From Spiroplasma phoeniceum P40 (GTDB taxonomy: Bacteria; Bacillota_I; Bacilli_A; Mycoplasmatales; Mycoplasmataceae): a stretch of DNA of 64,000 nucleotides. The DNA is taken from positions 558,001 through 622,000 of the forward strand of contig NZ_CP031088.1 in NCBI RefSeq assembly GCF_003339775.1, read 5' to 3'. Positions 42,940-51,237 of this stretch are shown here, one piece after another (the first letter of the stretch is position 1; every line of letters starts with the position of its first letter). A program made the position numbers and the translations under genes. The notes under the pieces were generated by a model, which was not told where the DNA came from, made no database searches, and worked only from the letters and a program-made list of their open reading frames with translations.

Positions 42940-43945
42940 CTTTACTATTTCCTTTCTCTTTTTTAGGTTTTAAATTCTTTTTCAAAATATCAATATCAAA
43001 TAACTCCAATCGTTCTTTAACACTTAATTTTGTGATTTCCGACCAATAATATTCTTTTTTATTAACAATTTCATCATTTTTTAAATCACGCACAAATTTT
43101 AATCATTGACTATCATATTTATTCGCAAATTCAAGGGGAATAATTATTTTAAAAAACCGAATTCCTAACCCAACATCCGACTTATGTTTTACTCTTTTAC
43201 CTTCTGCTGTTCGTTCTACTGATTTTGTTTTTCAAATTTCATAATCCGTTATATCTTGGAAAATCCCAATTCGCATAATAAAGAAACGATTAAAAAAATT
43301 AAATCCTTTTTTAGCAACGGGTTTTTTCAATGAAATTGGAATAATAATCCCACTTGCTAACTGGCGAATATTATTTCAAATCATACCCTCACGCTGAGCA
43401 GTAAACAACGCACGATGTCCAAAATGTCTCGCTAAAACAATTCACGGTATTTTACCACTATGAACTTTTTTCTCATCGTGAGGACTAGTTCCATCAATAT
43501 ATAAATAACTTTCATCAAATAAAATAACACTATCATCGGGCGGAACTGGTTTTGTCCGATCTGTAAAATCTAAATTTTTAAATGTTAAAACTTTAACTTT
43601 ATCATCTTCTAACGGATAATTACTATAAATTTCATCTGTCAATAATTTCATAGTTTGCGACAAATAAGTTAAAAGTAATGTTTTACCAGTTCCTAACTTA
43701 CCAATAATTACCGATAACGGATTATCTCAAACAAAATTTACTAACCGAAAAGAATTTAACTGATAAAAAATATTTTTTCACAATCATCACACAAAATATA
43801 CACATTGCAAAGCAAATAATATTCAAAATACTAAACCAACACAATACAAAGAAATTATTCAAAGTAATAAATCAATTAAACTAAACAAAAGCATTGAACC
43901 ACTAATATAACAATAGTTTTTAAAGAAAAATATAAACTTTTTCAT
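42932..43945 (-). CDS. Zot-like filamentous-phage assembly ATPase
   Basis: 337 residues. N-terminal membrane segments, Walker A GKLGTGKT (about residue 82), Walker B VILFDESYLYIDG, ARHFGHRALFTAQREGM (sensor-like) and a C-terminal domain rich in Lys. It corresponds to the pI/Zot ATPase that drives extrusion of filamentous phage through the membrane. Intact; broken copies at 8981 and 35553. Confidence 0.85.
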
Positions 43946-44148
43946 TATTTAAAATACCCAACTATTTTAAAAACCATTCACAAGAAAAACCAAGTTAAAA
44001 ACAAAATCACAATTCAAACACCAACCATCAAAGTTAAATATTCATTTTGCGTTAAATTCCACATTGTAATACTTTCAACATTCGTTTTATCTATAAACAA
44101 AAAAATATAAATAAAAAACTCTTTGAATTCTTGTCAATCATTTTGCAT
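43945..44148 (-). CDS. Plectrovirus membrane protein (MQNDW), 67 aa
   Basis: Intact counterpart of 35350, with one C-terminal span. TAATG overlap with the ATPase gene. Confidence 0.65.
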
Positions 44149-44150
44149 CT

Positions 44151-44300
44151 TTAAAAACTCCACATTTTTTGAATAAGTTTAAAAAACATTCCAAAAAACA
44201 AAACAATAAATAACACAAACGATATAACATATAAAAACTCAGGGGCATTTGAACCAATAATATAACTAACAAATTGAACTCAATAATCATATAAACTCAT
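44151..44300 (-). CDS. Plectrovirus membrane protein (MSLYDYW), 49 aa
   Basis: Same protein as 8625-8774: polar N-terminus, one span. The start overlaps the stop of the 115-aa gene upstream. Confidence 0.65.
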
Positions 44301-44647
44301 TATAAAAAACCTCAATCATATTCATTTTTATAATCAAAACTAAACACACTAAATTCCACGGGTTTTTTATAACATTCCTCATATAAAAGTTCAAAAAATT
44401 CATGAGATAAGAATTTTTTGAATTTTTTATAACATTTTTTACATAAAAATGAAATCCTATATTCGCCACAAAACTTTCTAAAATAAACTTTTGCTTTTAT
44501 AAATTTGTTAGAACAACCAAATAATTTAAAATAATATTCATTTGAATTATAAATAATATAACCATTATCACATAATTTATAACCTTTACTTTTTTCGTAC
44601 TTTATTCTATCTTCTCTTTGTTCTTCTTTTATTGATTTAACTTCCAT
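44300..44647 (-). CDS. Extra plectrovirus gene, Cys-rich (115 aa)
   Basis: MEVKSIKEEQREDRIKYEKS, then LCDNGYIIYN, FCGEYRISFLCKKCYKKFKK and EECYKKP: six Cys, basic, a probable zinc fold. Start chosen at ATG behind GGAGGAATTATAAA, the same RBS block that precedes the tailed-phage pentapeptide genes. It is missing from the plectrovirus copy at 7.2-9.5 kb, where the flanking genes are adjacent. Confidence 0.6.
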
Positions 44648-44648
44648 T

Positions 44649-45098
44649 TTATAATTCCTCCAAATCACGAATTAATTGTTCTTCTTTTTCAACACTTCAA
44701 TTTGTTAAATTATTATTATTATTATTATTTGCTTTTACTTTTTTAGGTTCACTTAAAAATAACGCTTTTTTCATTTTAGTAAAATAATTTTGTTTATATT
44801 GATTATATAAATTGATTAATTCGGTTCCAGTTAAATATTTTCAAATATTTCGCTTTAAATTTTCATCATATTTTACAATAGGATAAGAATTATCATAAAT
44901 CAAACCGATTGCTACTTGCTCTGAATGTTTTTCACTCGGATAAATAAACTTATTACTCAATCAAAACCCAATATGACGATTATGATTAGGTAAATTAATA
45001 AAACTTGCTTTTTCTGTTGCAAAAGGAATAAATTCCTTACTAATAAAATAATTTTCTATATTCTGATTTTTCTTAACAAAATTACTCAATTTTATCAT
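44649..45098 (-). CDS. Plectrovirus hypothetical protein (149 aa)
   Basis: [20 protein letters not shown] ... [20 protein letters not shown] ... [16 protein letters not shown]; a run of Asn and an acidic C-terminus. The gene is intact, unlike 8170-8624. Soluble; possibly the viral ssDNA-binding protein, but this is a guess from composition and place. Confidence 0.6.
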
Positions 45099-45441
45099 CT
45101 CCTCACCTTACTGGTCTTAACATTGTGCCTTTTCCTAATCCTCCAATTATATTTTCTAACGGTAACATTCTTTTCTTTAACAACATAACTTTATATTCTT
45201 TAATTTCGCATATATGACATTGAATTATAAAAAATAAAAGAATAAATATTAAAAATAAAAATAAAGAAAAAAGTAAAATACCAACAATTATTTCTCTATT
45301 TGAAAACAAAACAAGACCTACAATAATTCCAATAAGAACAATGAAAAATTGAAAATAAACAAAACCAAAAACAAAATTCCTAATAATAAAATCTCTCTTT
45401 AATTTTTTACATTCCTTAGTTGTTTTAAATTTCATATCCAT
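45082..45441 (-). CDS. Extra plectrovirus gene, two-span membrane protein (119 aa)
   Basis: [18 protein letters not shown], two spans ([33 protein letters not shown]), then [12 protein letters not shown] and a basic end. Present only in this copy; in the 7.2-kb copy the same spot is a simple TTAGGAGATGA. Flanked by AGGAGAT direct repeats. May modify the host surface or block other viruses. Confidence 0.6.
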
Positions 45442-45821
45442 AAGATAATCTCCTAACTAAATATTTGTTTAATAAACAATGTTATAAATAATGTTTATAT
45501 AATGTTTTTTAATTGTAATAAACACTGATTATTAACAATGTTATACATAATGCTAATATATTGTTTATTTAATGTTTAATAAACACTGTTAATAAACATT
45601 GTTAAATATAAAAATAATAAAAATTGGCACACTGAAAATAACTATTAAGAACTTTAATAGTAAATATAATAAGTTCATTTTTCTATTTAATAAATTCATT
45701 TTTTACAAATGTGATAGCATCTATTTTTTGATTATCATGAATGGTATCACCAATTAAAACAATTATTTCACTAAAAATTCCTAGTGTGCCTTAACTAAGA
45801 TATAATCGATTATAATAAATA
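45442..45821. other. Plectrovirus intergenic region, complete copy
   Basis: No gene. GGCACACTGAAA (about 45626) and CCTAGTGTGCC (about 45780) form long-range inverted repeats; several TAAACA/TGTTTA words (45470-45610) can pair; and TTATCATGAATGGTATCACC lies within. Likely origin or packaging signal of the single-stranded genome. Confidence 0.55.
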
Positions 45822-46073
45822 TTAAAATCCTTTAACCATAACACGGAAAAAGTTTAAGATTTTAATAATACAAAATATAGCAAATGGAATTAATATAATT
45901 CACGCTTCACCTAAGAAAACCATTATCTCAGGTAAAATATTTGTTATACCTTCTTTAACTTTTCATAATGCACTAGTCAAACCCGTTCAAATCCCAGTCA
46001 TACCCTCAGTCATAGTTTTAGGTGTAGGTGCTGTTAAAAAATTAAACGCTGTTGTTAAATACATACCTAACAT
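45822..46073 (-). CDS. Plectrovirus major coat protein
   Basis: 83 residues, as at 12502: MTEGMTGIWTGLTSALWK, one span (AWIILIPFAIFCIIKIL), basic end. Start overlaps the previous stop. Confidence 0.72.
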
Positions 46074-46222
46074 TATTTATTACTCTCCTTTCTTTCAATT
46101 TCTTTTTTATCTTTTTTCTTTCCTCGAATTTGTTTAATTTTTTGGTAAATTGATAAACCAATATAAAGAAAAATTGCTAATACAATAACAACACTAAATA
46201 TTGTCGTTAATCAAGTTGGCAT
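46073..46222 (-). CDS. Plectrovirus membrane protein (MPTW), 49 aa
   Basis: One span then [26 protein letters not shown] ribosome site. Confidence 0.65.
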
Positions 46223-46352
46223 ATTACATCTCCTTTCTAAAAACTAAAAAATTGAAATTTGCAAACTCGCTCCGCTCGTTGTCGCTTCGCTCCATTAAAA
46301 ACACTACTGAATAAATTATCCGCTAATAAATTACGCGGAATAATTTATTCTT

Positions 46353-46463
46353 TTACTTTTTAATTTCAATATCTTTTGCAATCTTATTAACAGTATTAAT
46401 AACATTATCTTTACCATACTTTTTCACTAGAGACCGCAAAATAAAATATTGCTTTGTTTGCAT
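46353..46463 (-). CDS. Small plectrovirus protein (MQTKQYF), 36 aa
   Basis: Identical to the proteins at 11487 and 12112. First gene of the provirus after the TAGAAACCACATACA junction; the hairpin at 46316-46350 follows it. Confidence 0.6.
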   Translation of the reverse strand: MQTKQYFILRSLVKKYGKDNVINTVNKIAKDIEIKK

Positions 46464-46546
46464 AATTTCAACTCCTCAATTAAAAATATTAAAAAAATTT
46501 ACTTTCCAAAACTGTAAAAACCAAAAATACAAAATGTATGTGGTTT

Positions 46547-46750
46547 CTACACTTTATTACTTAATTTAATAATTCCTAATGCTGTTATTTTAGCATTATC
46601 AGCATTATTAACTAATTGCATATAATTTTGTCCATTTTTCATTTTTAATTCTTCAAGTGCTAAAATATTTTCTTTTACATATTTATCATTAACTTTTAAT
46701 TCATATTTAATAATTGCACCTTTAATATATTGTTGTAATTCATTTGTCAT
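46547..46750 (-). CDS. Phage protein truncated at the plectrovirus junction
   Basis: 67 residues (MTNELQQYIKGAIIKYELKV ... ALGIIKLSNKV), RBS AAAGGAG. The last codon and stop come from the viral TAGAAACC sequence, so the original 3' end is lost or the insertion happened exactly at the end. Its place, after the 226-aa gene, may match ERF or RecT-family genes of related phages. Confidence 0.5.
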   Translation of the reverse strand: MTNELQQYIKGAIIKYELKVNDKYVKENILALEELKMKNGQNYMQLVNNADNAKITALGIIKLSNKV

Positions 46751-46751
46751 T

Positions 46752-47432
46752 TTATTTCACTCCTTTAATTTGAATATTTATTCCTTTAATACCAACTACT
46801 TTATTATCAGTATTTGTATCTCATTGTGCTTTAATTGTATTTTTAACTAATTTTTCATCAACAATTAAATATTTAATTAATTCCTTTAATTCATATTGAT
46901 TAGCATTTTCTAAAAAATCATCATCAATACCTAATATTTCAATATCTTTAATTAATAATTTTTCTTTACGAAAATTGCTAGTAATAATTTTTAATTCTTG
47001 TTCTTGTTTTGCTACACTTTTAATTTCTAAAAATTGTTCTTTTTTATGATTTTCAACAATTTCATTTTGTTTTTGAAATTGAATATCAATGACACTATTT
47101 TTTAAATAATCATGATTATTCTTAATATTTTTTTCTAAATTTAAAATAACGTTTCTAATAGAATTTAATGGATCTTTAAAATTTTTTATTAATTCTAATA
47201 GTTCTCTAAAAACATAATCAATTTTTGAAACTACTAATTTTAAATCTTTTAGTGATTGTGATTTATATTCTCCATTTATTAATCAAGCTTGTTGTCTGTA
47301 TATAAATTCTGCTAATTCTTGTCCATTTTCATCAATTCATTTTTTAATATTTAATGCTTTTAAACTTAATTCTTTAAAATCATTAACTTTAATTGCAAAA
47401 GGAAAAGAAACATTTTGAACTATATTTTTCAT
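46752..47432 (-). CDS. Coiled phage early protein (226 aa)
   Basis: MKNIVQNVSFPFAIKVNDFK, then long charged helices (FRELLELIKNFKDPLNSIRN, IVENHKKEQFLEIKSVAKQE) and a small C-terminal domain ending VGIKGINIQIKG. Resembles the DUF1351-type phage proteins that sit next to recombination genes, but I am not certain. Intact. Confidence 0.5.
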
Positions 47433-47674
47433 TATTTCACACCCTTACTAGGTAATTTGTCATATTTAGAATTATCTTTTAAATCAATTATTTTTTTTCA
47501 ACTACAAGTTAAGCACCGATTAAAAAAATAATTATCTCCACAATTCATACAATGAGCAAATTATTTAAAATCTTCTTTATATAATATTTGTTGTTTTAAT
47601 TCATCAAGTTCTTTTTTAAGTGCTTCATTTTCTGCTTTAAGTTTGTTAAATTTAATTGTTTCTGTTACATTCAT
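47432..47674 (-). pseudogene. Zinc-ribbon coiled protein, interrupted
   Basis: Relative of 30679-30927: helix ENEALKKELDELKQQILYKE, then a TAA at 47561-47563 after EDFK, then HCMNCGDNYF and CLTCSWKK (two CxxC) and KDNSKYDKLPS. The stop removes the Cys-rich half. Confidence 0.7.
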
Positions 47675-47689
47675 TATTCTTCCTCCTCA

Positions 47690-47896
47690 CTAGCAATATG
47701 AAATAAAACAATTAGCACATACATAATGCAATTTAGCTTTAAAATTTTGTCTTAATTCTCTAGCAGAACATTCGCTAACAATAAAATCAATTTCTTTTTG
47801 TGTATATCTTTTATCTGAAAAAGACCAATAATAACCATCATAAGGAATATTTAATCCGTCTTCTTGACAATCTTCACAATATTTTCTTTTTCCCAT
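47690..47896 (-). CDS. Cys-rich phage early protein (68 aa)
   Basis: MGKRKYCEDCQEDGLNIPYD ... LHYVCANCFISYC: CxxC at both ends gives a probable zinc ribbon. RBS AGGAGGATGAATA. No copy in phage 1. Confidence 0.58.
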   Translation of the reverse strand: MGKRKYCEDCQEDGLNIPYDGYYWSFSDKRYTQKEIDFIVSECSARELRQNFKAKLHYVCANCFISYC

Positions 47897-48234
47897 TATT
47901 CATCCTCCTCAATAACAATTAATTGGTCTAATTGTTTTTTTGTAATTCTAGCACCTACTAAACAAGCATTTTCTAAATTAGCACTTCGTAAATTAGCATA
48001 TTCTAAATTAGCACATCATAAATCAGCACCTCTTAAATTAGCATTTTTTAAATTAACATCTTTTAAATTAGCACCAAATAAATCAGCACTTCGTAAATTA
48101 GCAACAGATAAATCAGCATCTATTAAATTAGCACCTTGTAAATATAATACTTCTTCTTCTAAATAATCACTTATTTTATCTTGTTCAACATCAATTCCTG
48201 TTAAATATTTTATCATTTCGTGTAATGTTTTCAT
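47896..48234 (-). CDS. Pentapeptide-repeat protein, phage 2
   Basis: 112 residues. Helical start (TLHEMIKYLTGIDVEQDK), then about twelve A(N/D)LxX pentapeptides (GANLIDADLSVANLRSADLF), and ARITKKQLDQL at the end as in phage 1. The repeats have been added, lost and altered relative to 30927-31235, while the flanks are conserved. Confidence 0.82.
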
Positions 48235-48235
48235 T

Positions 48236-48373
48236 TTATAATTCCTCCAAATTCTTTTCTGCAATTAAAGTATCAATATAGTCATAAGCACTTTCTTCTG
48301 AATGACATTCTTCTAATGCTTCATTAAATAAATCTTCTTCTGTGTAAACTTTGCAATCTTCATCTTTTCACAT
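48236..48373 (-). CDS. Small acidic phage protein (45 aa), phage 2
   Basis: MWKDEDCKVYTEEDLFNEAL; two changes from 31237-31374 (G7C and K12E). Unknown function. Confidence 0.6.
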
Positions 48374-48400
48374 ATTATTTATCCTCCTTTAATATAAGTT

Positions 48401-48580
48401 CTAATATTCACATCATTTTCATTTAATATTTTCATTTTCTAAATCAATAATGTTTGTTATTCAACCATTTTTATTTTCAACATTAGCAGTAATTTTTGCT
48501 TCTTCTAATGTATAAAATGATTTAGATAAAATATCATTTGAAAAATCAATTTTCATAATTAATAAGTATTTTTTAGTCAT
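48401..48580 (-). CDS. Small phage protein (59 aa), phage 2
   Basis: MTKKYLLIMKIDFSNDIL ... SFYTLEEAKITA ... IIDLENENIKW; relative of 31376-31543. RBS GGAGGAATTAAATT. Confidence 0.55.
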
Positions 48581-48593
48581 AATTTAATTCCTC

Positions 48594-48723
48594 CTAATTC
48601 TTTTTATTTAATGCTAAATGTTCATCAGTAATTTCATTGTGGGTAAGGATATATTTATTTTGTTTATCACATTTAAAGCAATAACCTCAGTACCTTTGTT
48701 TAAGGCAGATTTTCTTTTTTCAT
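48594..48723 (-). pseudogene. Small Cys protein, frameshifted, phage 2
   Basis: Matches 31698-31826, but one extra base in the A-rich 5' end gives MKKENLP and a stop. The rest (YWGYCFKCDKQNKYILTHNE) is preserved in another frame. Confidence 0.65.
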
Positions 48724-48740
48724 ATAAACCTCCTAGTTTT

Positions 48741-49225
48741 AACTCGCTGGCACTCACTCGCAAGTGAAAGTGCCGAAGCGAGAATTAGTTATATAAGTAT
48801 TTATCTATTTATTTACTACGCCATCCGCTTCACTGGGGGTGAGCGGTGGCGGTATGTTAATTGTTCTATATTTTGTATTTTGTAAATATACAACTATTTT
48901 TATTTGTTTGACGCCAGAACATATGTCTTTCTTCATCCGCACCATTTTCAGGTCAAAGCGTTCAGTTTCTAAATTAAATCTACTCGCACCTTGAAGAGCC
49001 TAATGCTATACGCAAATTTATTTATAAAGTGGCCATCTCAATATTTATTGTCGTTCGATGTTGACCTCGCACTTATCACGACTATGGCTTAGTATTAACA
49101 AGCCCCGATTTACCTTTTTTCTCATACACTATTTCAGCACTTGCCTCGGACGGCTGTGGGAATGAGTATAAACTCATGTTCTTATGGAAGCACTTAGTTA
49201 TTTAAAATAACCGTCTCACTCTGCA
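48741..49225 (-). ncRNA. Large structured phage RNA, copy 2
   Basis: Counterpart of 32137-32634. Ends are near-identical (ACTCGCTGGCACTCACTC; CTCATGTTCTTATGGAAGCA), while the middle differs widely. Stems hold through paired changes: CCGCTTTAC/GTAAGCGG becomes CCGCTTCAC/GTGAGCGG, and GTGG/CCAC becomes GTCG/CGAC. No open frame. Between the first early gene and the small-protein cluster, as in phage 1. Confidence 0.6.
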
Positions 49226-49459
49226 TTAAGTTTTATAAAATCAAAGTTTTAAAAAACCAGTTTCATAATCAAAGATAATTTTTGAATTTTCTAGTTTTTG
49301 ATAAAATTGCTTTTGTGTTTTATCTTTTACTTTATTCAATAAATTTCTATGTTTTTCACAAGTTCATAAAACTTTATTTGATACAAATTCTTCGTTGATG
49401 AATGATGATAATTTATAACAATCATTAACATCACATATTTTTTGTTGTTTAATTATCAT
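49226..49459 (-). CDS. First early gene, 77 aa, phage 2
   Basis: Almost identical to 32635-32871 (MIIKQQKICDVNDCYKLSSF, CEKHRNLLNKVKDK); ends FLKLWFYKT. AAGGAGG ribosome site in the leader hairpin. Confidence 0.65.
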
Positions 49460-49560
49460 TACCTCCTTTTAGAAGTTGTTTTATTTCAAATAAAAAAACA
49501 ACCCTAACAAGAGTTGTTTTTTTGGAGCTTCATCGTACATTATACAAAATTTATGGTTGA
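49460..49560 (-). promoter_or_regulatory. Early promoter and attenuator-like leader, copy 2
   Basis: TATAAT (49539-49544, minus) and a weak TTACAA-like -35 about 19 bases upstream. The leader keeps the terminator stem as CAACTCT/AGGGTTG (49499-49516) plus T7, the alternative TTGTTTT/AAAACAA pairing, and CTTCT with AGGAG over the RBS. Changes from copy 1 are mostly tolerated by G-U pairs. 49560-49680 is AT-rich with nothing recognised. Confidence 0.58.
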
Positions 49561-49680
49561 TTTTTGTAATTTTTATTATATTACTTAATTAATAAAGATT
49601 TGTTGCACTTCATTTTACATAATTCATTATTTTAATATTTTGATGGTATCTTTTTGCTAAAATTTTATTTCTTAAAAGAA

Positions 49681-50151
49681 CTATTTAACATTTAAATTTT
49701 GTAATAACATTTGTGAACATTCTTGGCAAGCTAAAGAGGGAAAAACATCACCATTTGAAACAAATTTAATCCCAACTGGATTAAAAAAATTATGACAAAC
49801 TTCACATTCTTTTAAGCCCTGTCTCACTTGTCCTAAACAGTCATCACACATATTGGCATTATTTTCTCGTAAAAAATATTGATGACAATGGATACAATTA
49901 CCAACCATATTTTTAAATTGAGTTGTTTCTCATTTTGAATATTCATAAGAATCATTAGATCCAACATAACCATACACTTTTAAAATTCATTTATTATCCT
50001 TTGTAATTTTTTTTCCATTTAAATTAACTTTTGTTAACAAATATTTTCTTGCTAGTTCACTATCAGTAAAAACTTTAACAACTTTTCCTTGGTTAGGAGT
50101 ATCAGCATTATCAGTGTAAAAAACAATATATAAATTTTTAATTGTATTCAC
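49681..50151 (-). CDS. Host zinc-ribbon protein (156 aa)
   Basis: GTG start at 50151 overlaps the upstream stop and follows AGAAGGG. N-terminal half YIVFYTDNADTPNQGKVVKV is alpha/beta; C-terminal half has CIHCHQYF, CDDCLGQ, CEVCHNFF and CQECSQ, two zinc ribbons. Not recognised as a named family. Its partner upstream has the same kind of Cys pairs, suggesting a protein pair or duplication. Confidence 0.65.
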
Positions 50152-50639
50152 TATATTTTCATCCCTTCTGTTTTTGTATTCTTTTGAAAATTTTGTGCAG
50201 CACATTTAAAACAAATTATATATTCTTTATTATTTACTAATAATTTTCCAAATAATTCGCGATTAAAATCATCTCAAACAAGACGATGTTTTTTACATAA
50301 ATCACATTGAAAAGTTTCCAAACCAACTAATTCACTTTCACATTCTGAACAAAGTTGATAACGATCTAATTTGCTTTTAACACGATTACATTGTTGACAA
50401 ATCGGTAACTTTTTAATAAAGTCTTCTGTTCCTTGCTTGTTTAGTTCGTAATTATCAGTTGTACTATCAAATGTAAATATTAAACAAAATGAAATTGCTT
50501 TAATAATATCTGCATTATATTTGTTATCTAAATAACAATCTTCTAACGCTAGTTCTGCATCAGTAGCTGTTTTACAAATACATCGTAAATTTTGTTCTTT
50601 ACCGTTACCATCAAAGATAAAATAATAATCTCAAATCAA
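50151..50639 (-). CDS. Host zinc-ribbon protein (162 aa), TTG start
   Basis: GAGGAA lies 6 nt before TTG 50639; no ATG or GTG fits better. Starts (M)IWDYYFIFDGNGKEQ, then CQQCNR, CSECESE, CDLCKKHR and CFKCAA: four CxxC pairs. The final codons overlap the next gene's GTG. Spiroplasma-specific; function unknown. Confidence 0.62.
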
Positions 50640-50793
50640 TTTTTATTCCTCACATTGCTATAATTAATATATAGCATTATTATATCATTTTTTTTAAACC
50701 GTTTATTAAAACGCAAAAGACTTGGCAGGTCTTTATTTTATTTTCATAGTTAATTCAACTGCATGGTAAGACAAAATTATCTAACTTTTTTTC

Positions 50794-51111
50794 TTAATTA
50801 GTAAAAATTAGTAATACTTTTAATGATAATAATCGTGGATTTTGATCAAGCTCTTTACGAATTTTGGGGTTATCAATAATTAATGATAAAAATTCATATA
50901 CTTTGTATTCATTGTATGTATATAATTTGTCAATAAATTTTTTAACATCTAATTTTAGTGCAACAAGTAATTTTAAAATTTTATTTCAACTTGTTTTTGA
51001 ACAATCTTTTTCAATTCGAAAAATAGTCGATTGTTGTAACCCTGACATTTGGGCTAATTCACGTTGAGTTAATCCTTTATGAATTCGTAATTGTTTAATA
51101 ACTTCGTTCAT
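50794..51111 (-). CDS. XRE-family transcriptional regulator
   Basis: 105 residues. HTH at residues about 4-55: IKQLRIHKGLTQRELAQMSG, LQQSTIFRIEKD. The C-terminal helical part (ILKLLVALKLDVKKFIDKLY) likely dimerises. Binds DNA as a small repressor; targets unknown. It stands at the host side of the mobile block and might regulate the zinc-ribbon genes. Confidence 0.82.
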
Positions 51112-51237
51112 TTATATATTTTCCTTTAATATTATCATAAGTAACTAAGTTAAATATTTTATGTCCCCCTATCTATGCAATGCTAAAATTATAACAAAAA
51201 AAAAATATAATTAAATAAAATTTTTATATGCATCAAA

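Larger units (their letters stand above)
38192..46549 (-). mobile_element. Nearly complete SpV1-type plectrovirus, reverse orientation
   Basis: About 8.36 kb from GTAGAAACCACATACA (46549) to TGTAGTATACC (38192). Gene order on minus: two small proteins, coat, intergenic region, 119-aa and 149-aa proteins, 115-aa protein, small membrane proteins, ATPase, 131-aa and 78-aa proteins, adsorption protein, transposase; lipoprotein on plus. Every gene is intact under UGA = Trp. No rolling-circle Rep gene is recognised. It lies inside tailed-phage DNA on its right. Confidence 0.85.
46547..49560 (-). mobile_element. Early region of a second, related tailed phage
   Basis: Minus-strand genes in the order 77-aa protein, large RNA, broken Cys protein, 59-aa, 45-aa, pentapeptide, zinc, broken zinc, 226-aa and 67-aa proteins. 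It parallels the first phage's early region (32956-30679) but diverges after the zinc-ribbon gene. The plectrovirus is inserted at its left end. The structural genes are not in this window. Confidence 0.75.
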
